From Chionoecetes opilio (lineage: Eukaryota > Arthropoda > Malacostraca > Decapoda > Majidae): DNA of 64,000 bases. Shown in pieces: positions 32,441-42,943 of this stretch. The stretch is from positions 419,501-483,500 of the forward strand of contig JACEEZ010025360.1 in assembly GCA_016584305.1 (NCBI GenBank), written 5' to 3'. The notes below the pieces were generated by a model, which worked only from the letters and a program-made list of their open reading frames with translations, had not been told where the DNA came from and did no database searches. The first letter of the stretch is position 1; the number at the start of each line of letters is the position of its first letter. The position numbers and the translations under genes are program-made.

Positions 32441-33005
32441 TTTACCTACATTTGATTTGACTTTGCTAACTTTACTATAATTATCACCTCGCCTTTACTG
32501 AGTGGCCCGACCCTTAATAATTCGTATATTTTCCGCATGTGGCCCTCTGTTAAAAAAGTTTGGACACCCATTTAAGACCTTTTTATAGACCGTTTAAGCT
32601 GATACAATAATAATAATATAGGCACTGTTGAGTAATATTGGGCTATAAGCTGTACTGTACTTTTCTTCTTTTTACAGTGGTGTGTGTGCAGTGTTCAGTA
32701 TTGACAAGAGTAATGCTGGACTAACTTTTGTACATTGCAAGTTCAGTACAAACCCCACGAAACCCTTAGTAAGTATGGGAGCTCCTGTATTTGCCTCAAT
32801 TATTACTTTTGTTCAGGAGTAACAACTCCAATTGTTATTAATTTTACTCATGGTGGTTTATCTATAACTATTTCCAGTGTTTGAGTTCCTTTTGACCCAT
32901 TGCCATAATGACACTAGCTACCCCCTTGTTATGCAAATTTCTGCCTTATTGTATTAATTTGTTCATATCTAGGGGAATTTTCACACTATTATAGTGTATA
33001 CGTAT
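32441..33005. other. unassigned AT-rich region
   Basis: No coding or repeat signal recognised. Confidence 0.4.
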
Positions 33006-33008
33006 ATA

Positions 33009-33357
33009 GTGGGGAGGCGGTAGCGGAGTGGTTAGCGTCTCTGACTGGCGTTCTCGGTGACCAGAGTTCGATCCCCGAAGAAAACCAAAACCTTTCTGCA
33101 CCGTCGAGTGGCCTAAGAACACCCACATACCCTGCCCATCAACTCTACCTTCGATTGCGAGTGCATCGGGGTACACAGGGGGGCGGCATGAGCCTCTAAT
33201 CACAGGCGTCACTATAAAAAACCTGCCTGCGCCACCACGGGCGAGGACCAACCATCACAGCCCTCAAGTGAACCTCCAGAGACTACCATCCGAGCCCTGG
33301 GTCACCACTACCTACAGGCGCTATAGGCACAAATATATATATAAAAAAAAAAAAAAT
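33009..33357 (+). mobile_element. tRNA-derived SINE, second type
   Basis: Head with A box (TAGCGGAGTGGTTAGCG) and B box (GAGTTCGATCCC), a body of about 250 bp and a TATATAT-A(13) tail. Different body from the SINE at 3897. Confidence 0.8.
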
Positions 33358-33678
33358 TATACTATTATAATATACAATTTTTCAGCTTTCCAGGATACTT
33401 CGATAATTCTATGGAAAAACCTACATGAAATAGACACAGGTGTAAATATTTATAGCCTCGTTTTTTTTCTAACTTCGTCGCATCGTCTTTTATATTTCTA
33501 GACAATTTGGACTTCTCTTTTAACCCTCTCACGCACGAAAAGTTTAATAAGTTTCTCTTTCTACTGCGACATCCGTCTGGGGCTCCCTAAGGGGCCCCGC
33601 AGAATGGCCTGACTGTGCGGCGATTTTTTTTTTTTTATCAATTTCACCAACGTATTTTTTTTTCCTGGCATTATTATA

Positions 33679-34307
33679 CAGTGTCCGCAAAAAGTATAGA
33701 GCGTTTGCCATATAAATCAGTGACAAAAAGCACCCACAAGTATGTGGGCTTGGCAGCCAAGTAGTGTTGCCAACAGGAACCAACTTTTATCTGGCAACAC
33801 GGACATATATAGTAGGGAAACTGGAGTCATAGTTACCCTCTCAGTGCTCACTGAGCTGCCTTTGAGAAGGGTTCTGTGATGCTTGCTCCCATACCATGAC
33901 CCTCTAATTTGGTTTGTCAGTTTGTTGGTACTGCAGCTTTTGTACCCACACATCCAGATGGCTCCAACCAACCTTAGTACTGAGGAAAAGGCTTGTATTT
34001 TGGCCTGGAAGGTGGAAAATGTGTCAATAAAAGAAATAGCTAGACGCACAGGCCGTGGGGCGAGCACCATCCGGCGTCTTGTTTCTACCGGTAGCGGCCT
34101 CCCTGCTAACGTCGTACCACAAAGAAAACCAATCCCTGGAAGGCCAAGGAAGACTTCAAAGGCCACTGACACCCTCCTGCGACGTGAAGTAATGAAGGAT
34201 CCAAAAACCACAGCAGGTGATTTAAAAAAAAGGCATCCAAAAGTTCTCGAAGGAGTTGCAGAAAGAACAGTTCATGGCAAAACGCTCTATACTTTTTGCG
34301 GACACTG
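33679..34307 (+). mobile_element. Tc1/mariner internal-deletion derivative
   Basis: TIRs CAGTGTCCGCAAAAAGTATA... of about 34 bp at both ends (33679-33712, 34273-34307), TA on each side. 629 bp, about a third of a full Tc1. It keeps the N-terminal DNA-binding part of the transposase. Confidence 0.9.
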
Positions 34308-34359
34308 TATATCGTTGGTTTTGCAAGAGATTATTCTGCCTTATGAAAGAAAAAAATAA
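33961..34359 (+). pseudogene. truncated Tc1-like transposase (DNA-binding half)
   Basis: From the ATG: MAPTNLSTEEKACILAWK, then IKEIARRTGRGASTIRRLV (first helix-turn-helix), then the GRPRKTS hook, then LLRREVMKDPKTTAGDL (second helix-turn-helix). All DDE catalytic residues are missing. The last 30 or so codons are read from the right TIR and flanking DNA. A DNA-binding-only product of this kind could in principle occupy Tc1 ends, but expression is unproven. Confidence 0.85.
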
Positions 34360-34828
34360 CAAGAAATGCAAATAAATAGCGGAATTTACCGACTCGGGGA
34401 AAAACATTGAGTAAAGAGAAATAAAAATACTACGTTCACCACTTCGTAGCTCGAAACTTCCTGAGTAGACTTTTTATGGTTTATATGCTAATAAAAGTGG
34501 ATTTTTATGAGGATTCCAATGCTACCATTAGAATTTTCATATGGCCATTAGTTCTTGAGAAAATGGAGGAAAACTGAAACACATGTTGGAAGATGGATTA
34601 GGCTACAAGTATGGCTTACCCGGCTTGGGACACGTTTTAAAGGGACGACAGTCCGCGCTCACAGGCTGCCTGCTGAGAGGAAACTGAGACACAGGCCCTT
34701 ATCATTTCAAATCCACCCTCACGAGAGAGTTGATAATTATTTTATTTTATAGGTCTAGCTTGGATCTTTGACACAGAAAATGTTGACACGATTCTGATAT
34801 ACTTTATTTTTGGCGAATTTTTACAAGT

Positions 34829-34893
34829 TTTTTGACGCGAATCGCGTCAAAAGCTCATATGTAGATGGTTCCGTTTTGACGCGAATCGCGTCA
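34829..34893. repeat. pair of 17-bp perfect palindromes
   Basis: TGACGCGAATCGCGTCA occurs at about 34832 and again at about 34876, both inside the right end of the TTAA element. Confidence 0.85.
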
Positions 34894-34912
34894 CGGTGTG
34901 TGAGAGAGTTAA

Positions 34913-35217
34913 TGCAGTTATCATCACTTTTCCTGCGGCTGTCCAATGATGAAGACAGAGTAAGGTTTATGCGATATACATATATGTGATCGTGCAGACA
35001 ATAGGAGTGTAACTTATGCGTGGAAAGACTGCTTTTTAAGGCAATCAGCAGAGAAACCATTAAAACCCTGGATACAGTTATTGAAAGTCACACCTGCACT
35101 GCCAACCCAACAACTGCTGGGGCCATTACTCCCTCACAGAACACAAGGGCACGGCTGCCACCACAAACGTAACACACTGCCCACCACCACCACCCATTGC
35201 TACAGGCACGGGTACAG
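34913..35217 (-). other. 3' flank of the zinc-finger gene
   Basis: Likely 3' UTR or downstream sequence. No domain recognised. Confidence 0.4.
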
Positions 35218-35934
35218 CTACACTTGTCCACACAACACACCACCTGAAAAGTGGATCTTCACGTGCCTGGCAATTTCCCTCTTTGTCTTGAAACACTTGC
35301 TACAAATATCACACTTGAACTCCCTCAAGCCAGTGTGCCTAAAGGTGTGTTTGTTGAGTTCAGAGCGGGTATAAAACCTTTTCCCACACTCTAGGCATTC
35401 ATGATTCTTAACACCACTGTGTATCAGGGTGTGTGTGGTGAGGCCATCCTTTCTAGCAAATCTTTTCCCACACTCTAAACATTCATGATTCTTAACACCA
35501 CTGTGTGTCAGGGTGTGTTGGGTAAGCTCACTCTTTGTAGTAAATCTTTTCCCACACTCTAAACATCCATAATTCTTAACACCACTGTGTATCAGGGTGT
35601 GTGTGGTGAGGTCACCCTTTATAGTAAATCTTTTCCCACACTCTAAACATTCATGATTCTTAACACCACTGTGTGTCAGGGTGTGTCTGGTGAGGTGACT
35701 CTTTAAAGTAAATCTTTTCCCACACTCTAAACATGCATAATTCTTAACACCACTGTGTGTCAAGGAATGTCTCTCAAGCAGACTCTTGCATTTGAATGTT
35801 TTGCCACACTGTTGGCACTTCAGCTCACTGTGTGCCTTGAGGCCTGAGCTGCCTGCCTCCAGGTGATTCTTGCCATCACACCTGTGCCTCCCCACACCTG
35901 AGGCAGACTGATCCTGCTGCTCCCGGCCACTCAT
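35218..35934 (-). CDS. C2H2 zinc-finger protein, 7 fingers
   Basis: I chose the ATG at 35934 (MSGREQQDQSASGVGRHRC) because the longer open frame runs back through a splice acceptor (TTGCAG near 36080) without an earlier ATG. 238 residues: a short Ser/Gln-rich start, then seven fingers from about residue 48 to the end, nearly all of the form C-x2-C-x12-H-x3-H with SGVKN linkers (HECLECGKRF) instead of TGEKP, and a last divergent finger FKCDICSKCFKTK. Probably a nuclear DNA-binding regulator; no KRAB, ZAD or BTB domain is seen here, but an upstream exon may add one. The C-terminal finger and acceptor resemble those of the gene at 57280-58887. Confidence 0.85.
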   Translation of the reverse strand: MSGREQQDQSASGVGRHRCDGKNHLEAGSSGLKAHSELKCQQCGKTFKCKSLLERHSLTHSGVKNYACLECGKRFTLKSHLTRHTLTHSGVKNHECLECGKRFTIKGDLTTHTLIHSGVKNYGCLECGKRFTTKSELTQHTLTHSGVKNHECLECGKRFARKDGLTTHTLIHSGVKNHECLECGKRFYTRSELNKHTFRHTGLREFKCDICSKCFKTKREIARHVKIHFSGGVLCGQV

Positions 35935-36065
35935 GCTGCTGCCGGGCCCCACAGCCTCCACCGCAGCAATACTCTCACCAGCACACGCGACGGCCGGTCC
36001 TGCGGGAACCCTCGGGGATGCCGGAGCGAGCCGGGTCAGTGCCGGGCGGAGCAGCCGGCTTGGAT

Positions 36066-36095
36066 GTGACCTCAGCACCTGCAACAGTGGTAACA
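36066..36095 (-). promoter_or_regulatory. splice acceptor of zinc-finger gene 1
   Basis: The minus strand reads CTGTTGCAG|GTGCTGAGGTCACATCC. The GTGCTGAGGT start is shared with zinc-finger gene 2 (near 59057). Confidence 0.6.
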
Positions 36096-36254
36096 GTCAG
36101 GACACAGAGAACCATGCGCTGCCCTGACACTGCTCCTACCTGCGGGGCCCACACCCTGCTTCCTGCCTCACTCACACTACACTTGGCAAGGCTTCCTCTC
36201 CCTCCTCCTCCGACCTCCACGCTTCCAAAAATTCTAAATCCGCCAAAAAGTTGT

Positions 36255-36370
36255 GTTGGGACAGTTTGCCGAGAGGTTAGAAGGTTAGTAGAAGACGTGC
36301 ATGACAAAAGATTAGTCCTTCATAAGGTAGTAAGCAAGCTATGGCAGGGGCGATAAAACGAATCTTAACC
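36255..36370 (+). repeat. dispersed repeat, copy 1
   Basis: Contains GGTTAGTAGAAGACGTG and GGCAGGGGCGATAAAACGAA. Other copies at 36505-36655 and 63405-63617. Confidence 0.85.
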
Positions 36371-36454
36371 TAAAATAAAGCTATACTAAACTTAACCTTA
36401 CCCTAACCTAGCCTGGCTGCTGTCCGTGAGGTAGGGCTGGGAGAGGCGCCCGTC

Positions 36455-36656
36455 CCGCGGTCTAGACTGCGCTGATGGCGACAGCGGAGTGGCATCTATT
36501 TATTCATATTAGATAATTTTTGTCTGTGATTTTGACCAAAGTAACAGCTTGCCAAGAGGCTTGAAGGTTAGTAGAAGACGTGTATGACACAAGTTTAGTC
36601 CTTCATAAGGAAGTAAGCGAGATATGGCAGGGGCGATAAAACGAATCTTAACCAAA
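36455..36656 (+). repeat. dispersed repeat, copy 2
   Basis: Longer copy starting GACTGCGCTGATGGCGAC and ending GATAAAACGAATCTTAACC, where the LINE fragment begins. Confidence 0.85.
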
Positions 36657-36868
36657 TGGGAAGATGGAGGAACCATTAAATTGTAGACCAGTGTCAATGA
36701 CTAGTGCAGTATGCAAGATAGGTGAGAAAATAATCAAGAAACAATGGATGGAATATTTAGAAAGTGACGGTATAGTAACGGACAGGCAGTATGGTATTAG
36801 CAAAAGGAGATCATGTGTAACCAGCTTAATACGCTTTTACTCAAGAATAATTGATAGAACACAGGCTA

Positions 36869-37128
36869 CCGTAGATAACACTATAGTCGCCAGTCACTTG
36901 CCACTGCACTAATGTCGCCAGGCACAATATATTACGAATTTTAGCATCACTACAGACTTTGATGTGCCACTGAAGACATGTAGTGTGATGTACATAATAT
37001 AAACTACTACTATGCATGCCTTTTCAGTGGCACATAAAAGTCTGTAGTGATGCTTAAATTCGTAATATATTGTGCTTGGCGACATCACTACAGTGGGAAG
37101 TGACTGGTGACTATAGTGTTATCTACGG
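36869..37128. mobile_element. TA-flanked fold-back MITE, copy 2
   Basis: Same arms as 12649-12905, with the central part inverted relative to that copy. TA at 36867-36868 and 37129-37130. Removal with one TA restores an open frame in LINE A. Confidence 0.92.
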
Positions 37129-37653
37129 TAGAGATGGCTGGGCAGATTGTGTCTATGTAGATCTAAAAAAGGCATTGGTATTATTTTACGACAGGACCAA
37201 ACTTCCCTACACAATTGGGAGCATGGTTTTTGTTTACCTTATTGTATTCGAAGAGACATTTTCTCTGAGCTTTCCGTCGCAAATCAATAGTTTCGGAGAT
37301 ATAGAACATTTTAGGTGGGAGGAGGAATACGTCTCCTTGTATACAAAATGCCTCCCTCTTCCTCTTCTTGTGACCTGCATCGCTTTTGTTTGGTATTTTA
37401 CACAGCGCGTCAAAGTATTGTTCGCGACATCATAACACAGCGCTTCCATACGGGAATTCAGAAAATGTACTCTATGGCAGCCTACTGACTTCCGAGAGAG
37501 ATATCTTACATATGGCAGCTTGTTTAAGGCACGGGCAGTCCATCAAGACCGTTGAGGAATGTTCAGATGCCACTTGTCAATCAATTATAGACGAAGCATT
37601 TTAAAAAGTATCGCCTTCCTTCCCGCGAGTAATTTGAACAGACGCGCGTTGGT

Positions 37654-37887
37654 ATGACTATCATTATTTTCGTAATGAGTGGCAAGAAAGACCTAATAAA
37701 GGAGCAAATTAAAGTTATTGTATCTCTACACAAGGCAGAGAGGCCAGTGGAAGAAATATCAAAGATTGTGGATGTTACGAGGAGATGTGTGCATAAGTGG
37801 GTGGAAAGTTTCACGGTGGGTTGCATCGTAGCGACAGCCGCGACACCAGAACATTATAAGTGGCCAGGGCGAGGGTGTAAAAGTCAT
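37654..37887 (+). pseudogene. helix-turn-helix fragment in the left palindrome arm
   Basis: MTIIIFVMSGKKDLIKEQI, then VSLHKAERPVEEISKIVDV and TRRCVHKWVESF: a Tc1/paired-type helix-turn-helix. Only the N-terminal part of a transposase is present. The same frame is repeated in the opposite arm. Confidence 0.75.
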
Positions 37888-38194
37888 ATCGCAATATTTT
37901 TCTTGCTCTTAATTGAGGATGGGCATCCACTTGACGTTTCATGACATTTAGGGTGCTTGCTGATGTTTTACACCCTCGCCCTGGCCACTTATAATGTTCT
38001 GGTGTCGCGGCTGTCGCTACGATGCAACCCACCGTCAAACTTTCCACCCACTTATGCACACATCTCCTCGTAACATCCACAATCCTTGATATTTCTTCCA
38101 CTGGCCTCTCTGCCTTGTGTAGAGATACAATAACTTTAATTTGCTCCTTTATTAGGTCTTTCTTGCCACTCATTATGAAAATAATGATAGTCAT
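37811..38194 (-). pseudogene. helix-turn-helix fragment in the right palindrome arm, extended across the centre
   Basis: 127 residues: the same helix-turn-helix (KAERPVEEISRIVDVTRRC), then PGRGCKTSASTLNVMKRQVD and AHPQLRARKI, which look like the basic hook and second helix-turn-helix of Tc1-like transposases. After this the frame reads into the complementary arm. No catalytic domain. Confidence 0.75.
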
Positions 38195-38469
38195 ACCAAC
38201 GCGCGTCTGTTCAAATTACTCGCAGGAAGGAAGGCGATACTTTTTAAAATGCTTCGTCTATAATTGACAAGTGGCATCTGAACATTCCTCAACGGTCTTG
38301 ATGGACTGCCCGTGCCTTAAACAAGCTGCCATATGTAAGATATCTCTCTCGGAAGTCAGTAGGCTGCCATAGAGTACATTTTCTGAATTCCCGTATGGAA
38401 GCGCTGTGTTATGATGTCGCGAACAATGCTTTGGCGCGTTGTGTATTAAACTTTTTTTTATTATTGGAC

Positions 38470-38840
38470 CCAGTTAGGAGGTTAAAGGTTAGGTTAGGTT
38501 AGGTTAGGTAAGGTAAGGTAAAGTAAGGTAAGGTAAGGTTCAGGTTAGGTTAGGTTAGGTTAGGTTAGGTTAGGTTAGGTTAGGTTAGGTAAGGTAAGGT
38601 AAGGTAAGGTAAGGTAAGGTAAGGTAAGGTAAGGTAAGGTAAGGTAAGGTAAGGTAAGGTTAGGTTAGGTAAGGTAGGTAAGTAAGGTAAGGTAAGGTAA
38701 GGTAAGGTAAGGTAAGGTAAGGTAAGGTAAGGTAAGGTAAGGTAAGGTAAGGTTCAGGTTCAGGTTAGGTTAGGTAAGGTAAGGTAAGGTTCAGGTTAGG
38801 TTAGGTAACGTAAGGTTAGGTAAGGTAGCCACGGGTGCGC
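38470..38840. repeat. GGTTA/GGTAA pentamer array
   Basis: About 370 bp of (GTTAG)n and (GTAAG)n blocks. GGTTA is the arthropod telomere pentamer; GTAAG is a one-base variant that has expanded most. It interrupts the right arm of the fold-back transposon. Confidence 0.95.
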
Positions 38841-39008
38841 CTCCGAAACAAAAGCGATGCAGGTCACAAGAAGAGGACGTGTTTGATGTGGACACATTAT
38901 TAATGTAGTGGTATTGTACTTTACCTCCTTATTACACTAATTAATTCCACCAGAAGGTATACATGCCAGGTATGTACTGAAACAAACATTCAGGATTACT
39001 CTGACCGA

Positions 39009-39926
39009 GTGACAGAAATAGAGGAATTAAAAATAGAGGAGAAACGAGTCATTAAAGAAGCCAAGGATAAGGGAGTTACAGATGACTTATCCAGGCAGAG
39101 TGTATCCACAGACATGGCTACAGGTACGGAGCAAAACGTGGTGCCATCGCCACCACCACAACTTTCAACAACAACAACTTTGGGTGACACTCCAGAGGAT
39201 GTGGACTTCTCCCTCCTGGATTCACCACAGCAAGACCTACAAGGAGCAGCAATCCCAGAGACCAACCCCCAACCAAGGTCTCACGGTAACACTAGTCAGC
39301 AGGTACAGAGTGTGTGCCCCCAGCAGGAGGCCCATACCAGGCAACAACAGCACACCCAGCCACCTCACCAGAAGGACGAGGGGGGAAGCAGCCCTAGAAA
39401 ACCTATATGTAAACAGTATAGAAGAGGTGTCTGTAAGTATGGACTGACTGGTAAAAATTGTAATTATGATCACCCCAAGCCCTGTAGCCGACTGATGGCC
39501 CATGGGATTAGAGGCAAGTTAGGGTGCAAACAGGGATGGAAATGTGACATGTTTCATCCTACAATGTGCAGGAACTCTCTAAGATATAGTAAATGCTTCA
39601 CTGAGTCATGCATGTAAGAGGCACAAAACGGAGAGATACAAGAGCCCAGTGCAACACCTGTTAACGCCAGGCCCCAGCAGGTCCACCCTACTAATGCACA
39701 GGTACCAACATCACCAACAATGGCCTACCAACACCCTAGTGTGGAATCAGGTCAAGCACCTTTTTTAGACGTTGCACTAGAAACCAGACAGGCAGTGCAA
39801 AATCTAATGAAAGTAATGGAGGCACAGGGAAAATTACTGGCCAACTTGGCGAGAAGCAACCCAATGCCCTACCCTCCACAGCCACCAAACCCTCCTTACC
39901 CATGGATGAATGCTCTAAGCCACTAG
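39009..39926 (+). pseudogene. LINE B ORF1, CCCH-finger RNA-binding protein, one internal stop
   Basis: About 305 codons. The N-terminal third is acidic/Gln-rich. Then come CCCH-type fingers: KPICKQYRRGVCKYG, NCNYDHPKPC, GCKQGWKCDMFHP and CRNSLRYSKC, a pattern of arthropod LINE ORF1 proteins that bind the element RNA. The frame is broken by TAA at 39615-39617, straight after the fingers, and continues in frame (MAYQHPSVESGQAP, VMEAQGKLLANLARS) to the stop at 39924. The short form would keep all fingers but lose a possible coiled-coil C-terminus. Confidence 0.82.
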
Positions 39927-39935
39927 TGTTTAATC

Positions 39936-42900
39936 TTAGGCAACATACAGGACCTCTACCCTAAGACAAATCAAACTAAAGTGCCTTTTCTTCAGGACTT
40001 GTCAGTAGTAGAGGACCCCATGCTAATTGCCTTAACTGAAACCCACTTGAAAGGAGTAAGAGATGCTGAAGTTAAAAGCAACAATTACACCCCATTCCGA
40101 ACAGATAGAAAATACAGAAGTCATGGTGGAGTTTTAATTTATGTTCGGAATAACCTGACACCTTTCGTGGAAGTGCTTCTCTCCCATACTAATGATCATG
40201 TGGAAGTGATAGTCCTTCACATAACCACATTGAACCTTCTCATTATAAACTGTTATCGTCCTCCCCAATGTGACCATGATGCCTTCAGTGAGGTAATAGA
40301 GAAGATTCATACAGTGGTAGATGCAATACCATCACCCATGCCAGAAATCATTGTGTGTGGTGATTTTAACTTTCCTCTCATAAGTTGGCCAGAAGGCCAA
40401 CTAACAGGAGGGACACTTGCTGACCAAGCACAGGCAAAACTTCTACTAAGCCTGGCTGATAAACTGTTCCTCGCACAGCAGATAACAACCCCAACCAGAC
40501 ACAATAACATCTTAGATCTGTTTTTCATAAATAACCATGTAGCAGTCACCAGCTACTCAGTAGAGAAAACAGTGTTCTCAGACCACAGACTCATCACTGT
40601 GCAAACAACCTACAAGAAAGGAAAAATGAATAGCCTCCACAGCCATGCGAAACTATCACCCTTTAAAGATTATGATTTTTTCAGTAGTAAAATGGACTGG
40701 GAAAAGATCCAATCCCATCTTGGCACAATAAAATGGGATGAAATCATGGCCAATGACCACGCAGAGGCAATGGCACACATCTTCCTTGAGACATTGCAGC
40801 AAGTGTGTAGAGATCACGTACCACCAAAATCAAATCGACGCACAAACAAACACATCATCCCAAGAGACAGAAGAGTCCTAATGAAGAAGAGAACGTCCCT
40901 TAACAAAAGACTCCGCAATACACTAAATGCCGAGAAACAACACTCAATAAGGACAAAACTGAGAACCATCAAAATCTGTTTACAAGAATCCTACAAATTG
41001 CAGAAGGAAAATGAAGAAAACCGAGCTGTGATCAACATCAAACAGAATCCCAGGTATTTCTTCAGCTACTGCAAGAAATTTGCCAAGACATACACGCCAA
41101 TTGGGCCGCTGAAGATGGCGGATGGGAAGGTTACTTCTGACCCTGCAACAATGTGTGACCTGTTGCTGCAACAGTACAATAACACGTTCAGCACACCCCA
41201 TGATCCATCACCAGTACAGGGACCTCATTCACCACCAGACAAAGCAGCCACCCAGCCCAGCCTCTCGGACATGCATTTCACGCCTGAGGACATCAAGTTG
41301 GCAATAAGAGAGCTGCAGCCAAACTCAGCAGCTGGACCTGATGGCGTGCCAGCAATTGTTCTCACGAAATGTTGTGATGTCTTGGCCCACCCCATATACC
41401 TCCTCTGGCGAAAATCACTGGACACAGGTGTGATTCCCAAGATATTCAAACAGGCCTATATCTCTAATATCTCTCCTATCTTCAAAGGTGGAGATAAAAC
41501 ACAAAGTAAGAATTACAGACCTATTGCCCTAACCTCACACATTATTAAGATCTTTGAAAAGTGTGTGAGGAACATAATTCAAGGGTACATGGAAAATCAT
41601 CAACTATTCAACAGCCATCAACATAGTTTTAGAAAAGGTCGCTCCTGCCTATCTAAGCTCCTGAGCCACTATGAGTGGATCACGGAAACGCTGGCCGAGG
41701 GGAAAAATGCCGACGTAATCTTCCTTGATTTTGCCAAGGCATTTGACAAGGTGGACCACAACATCCTCCTTCAAAAGATCAAGTCCCTTGGCATAGCAGG
41801 AAATCTATGGACGTGGCTTCACAGTTTCCTTATAGGAAGGACTCGGCGAGTGGTCGTGGGAGGACAGCACTCGGCACAAACTGCCGTGATCAGCGGAGTA
41901 CCACAAGGGTCAGTGCTGGGCCCACTCCTCTTCCTCGTACACTTGGGGGACATTGGCAACACTGTACATAGCTCCTTTCTCTCATCCTTTGCTGATGATA
42001 CCACCATCAGCAAAGCTGTAAGTGATGCCAGTGAGGTTCAACATCTCCAACAAGACCTCAACACAGTGTTTGCCTGGGCCAAGGAGAACAATATGCTTTT
42101 TAATGAGCAAAAATTTGAGATGATGAGATGTGGTCCAAACAGAGTCATCAAAGAGACCACCAACCTGATGACAGAAAATGGCCATGACATCTCTCCCCAG
42201 CCTCACGTCAAGTGCCTGGGGGTGCACCTGAGTGAGGACGGAACCTTCAAGCACCACATCAGCGTCACGGTGAAGAAAGCCCGGGAGATGGCTGGGTGGG
42301 TGTTGAGAACATTCACCTCCAGGGAATCAGAGGTCATGTTGACACTCTGGAAGTCCCTAATCCAGCCACACCTGGACTATTGCAGCCAGCTATGGTCGCC
42401 ACACCAGACAGGTGACATACAAAGGCTGGAGGCTGTCCAAAGGCAATTCACCAGACGGATTTGGGGCATGAAGGGCCTCAATTACTGGGAGCGCCTTCAG
42501 AGGCTGGGCCTGTACTCCCAGCAGAGAAGAAGGGATAGGTACCGAGCCTCTATATCTGGAAGATATTAGAAAAAAAGGTACCTGACCCCAACAACCTGTG
42601 TGGTGAAGTGTCCCATGCCAGCGACCGTAATGGACGTAGGTGTGTGAGGAGAGCCCTGCCATCACACGCTTCCAGCAGAATCAAGACTCTTTTGGCTGCC
42701 AGTCTGAGTCATGTTGGACCAAGAACATTCAATGTTCTACCTAAGGAAGTGAGAGGCATCAGTGGGTGCAGTGTGGACAAATTCAAGGCCGCTCTAGACA
42801 GGTTCCTCAGGACCTTACCAGATGAGCCCCCAGTGCCTGGCTACACTGCCCGCTGTCGAGCCCCCAACTCAATCGTAGATCATGTGGACCTTCTACACAG

Positions 42901-42943
42901 GGACACCAAGACTACAAGCAGCGGTGGACCACCACGACTGTGA
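39936..42943 (+). pseudogene. LINE B ORF2, endonuclease and reverse transcriptase, one frameshift
   Basis: The frame is open from about 39936 (LGNIQDLYPKTN; no ATG needed if translation is coupled). Endonuclease domain: IALTETHL, GGVLIYVRN, NCYRPP, CGDFNFP and SDHRLI hold the family's acidic and His residues. Reverse transcriptase: NYRPIALTSHIIKIFEK, FRKGRSC, FLDFAKAFDKVDH (box A), GVPQGSVLGPLLF (box B), SFADDTT (catalytic DD), KCLGVHL. The C-terminal part ends NYWERLQRLGLYSQQRRRD, then a one-base loss at about 42547 shifts the frame; the remainder runs 42550-42943 (SHASDRNGRRCVRR, FNVLPKEVR, FKAALDRFLRTLPDEP). CR1/L2-like. Confidence 0.88.

Larger units (their letters stand above)
33520..34912. 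mobile_element. piggyBac-like TTAA element carrying a Tc1 derivative
   Basis: Ends TTAACCCTCTCACGCAC and GTGTGTGAGAGAGTTAA (inverted, two mismatches in 17). The interior has no piggyBac transposase; part is taken up by the Tc1 derivative at 33679-34307. Near the right end lie two copies of a 17-bp palindrome. Confidence 0.72.

Noticed and set aside
35935..36084. Longer start for the 7-finger gene
   Set aside because: The extra frame has no ATG and crosses a splice acceptor.
38470..38840. True chromosome end
   Set aside because: Unique sequence and transposon arms continue on both sides and the unit is mixed, so it is interstitial.
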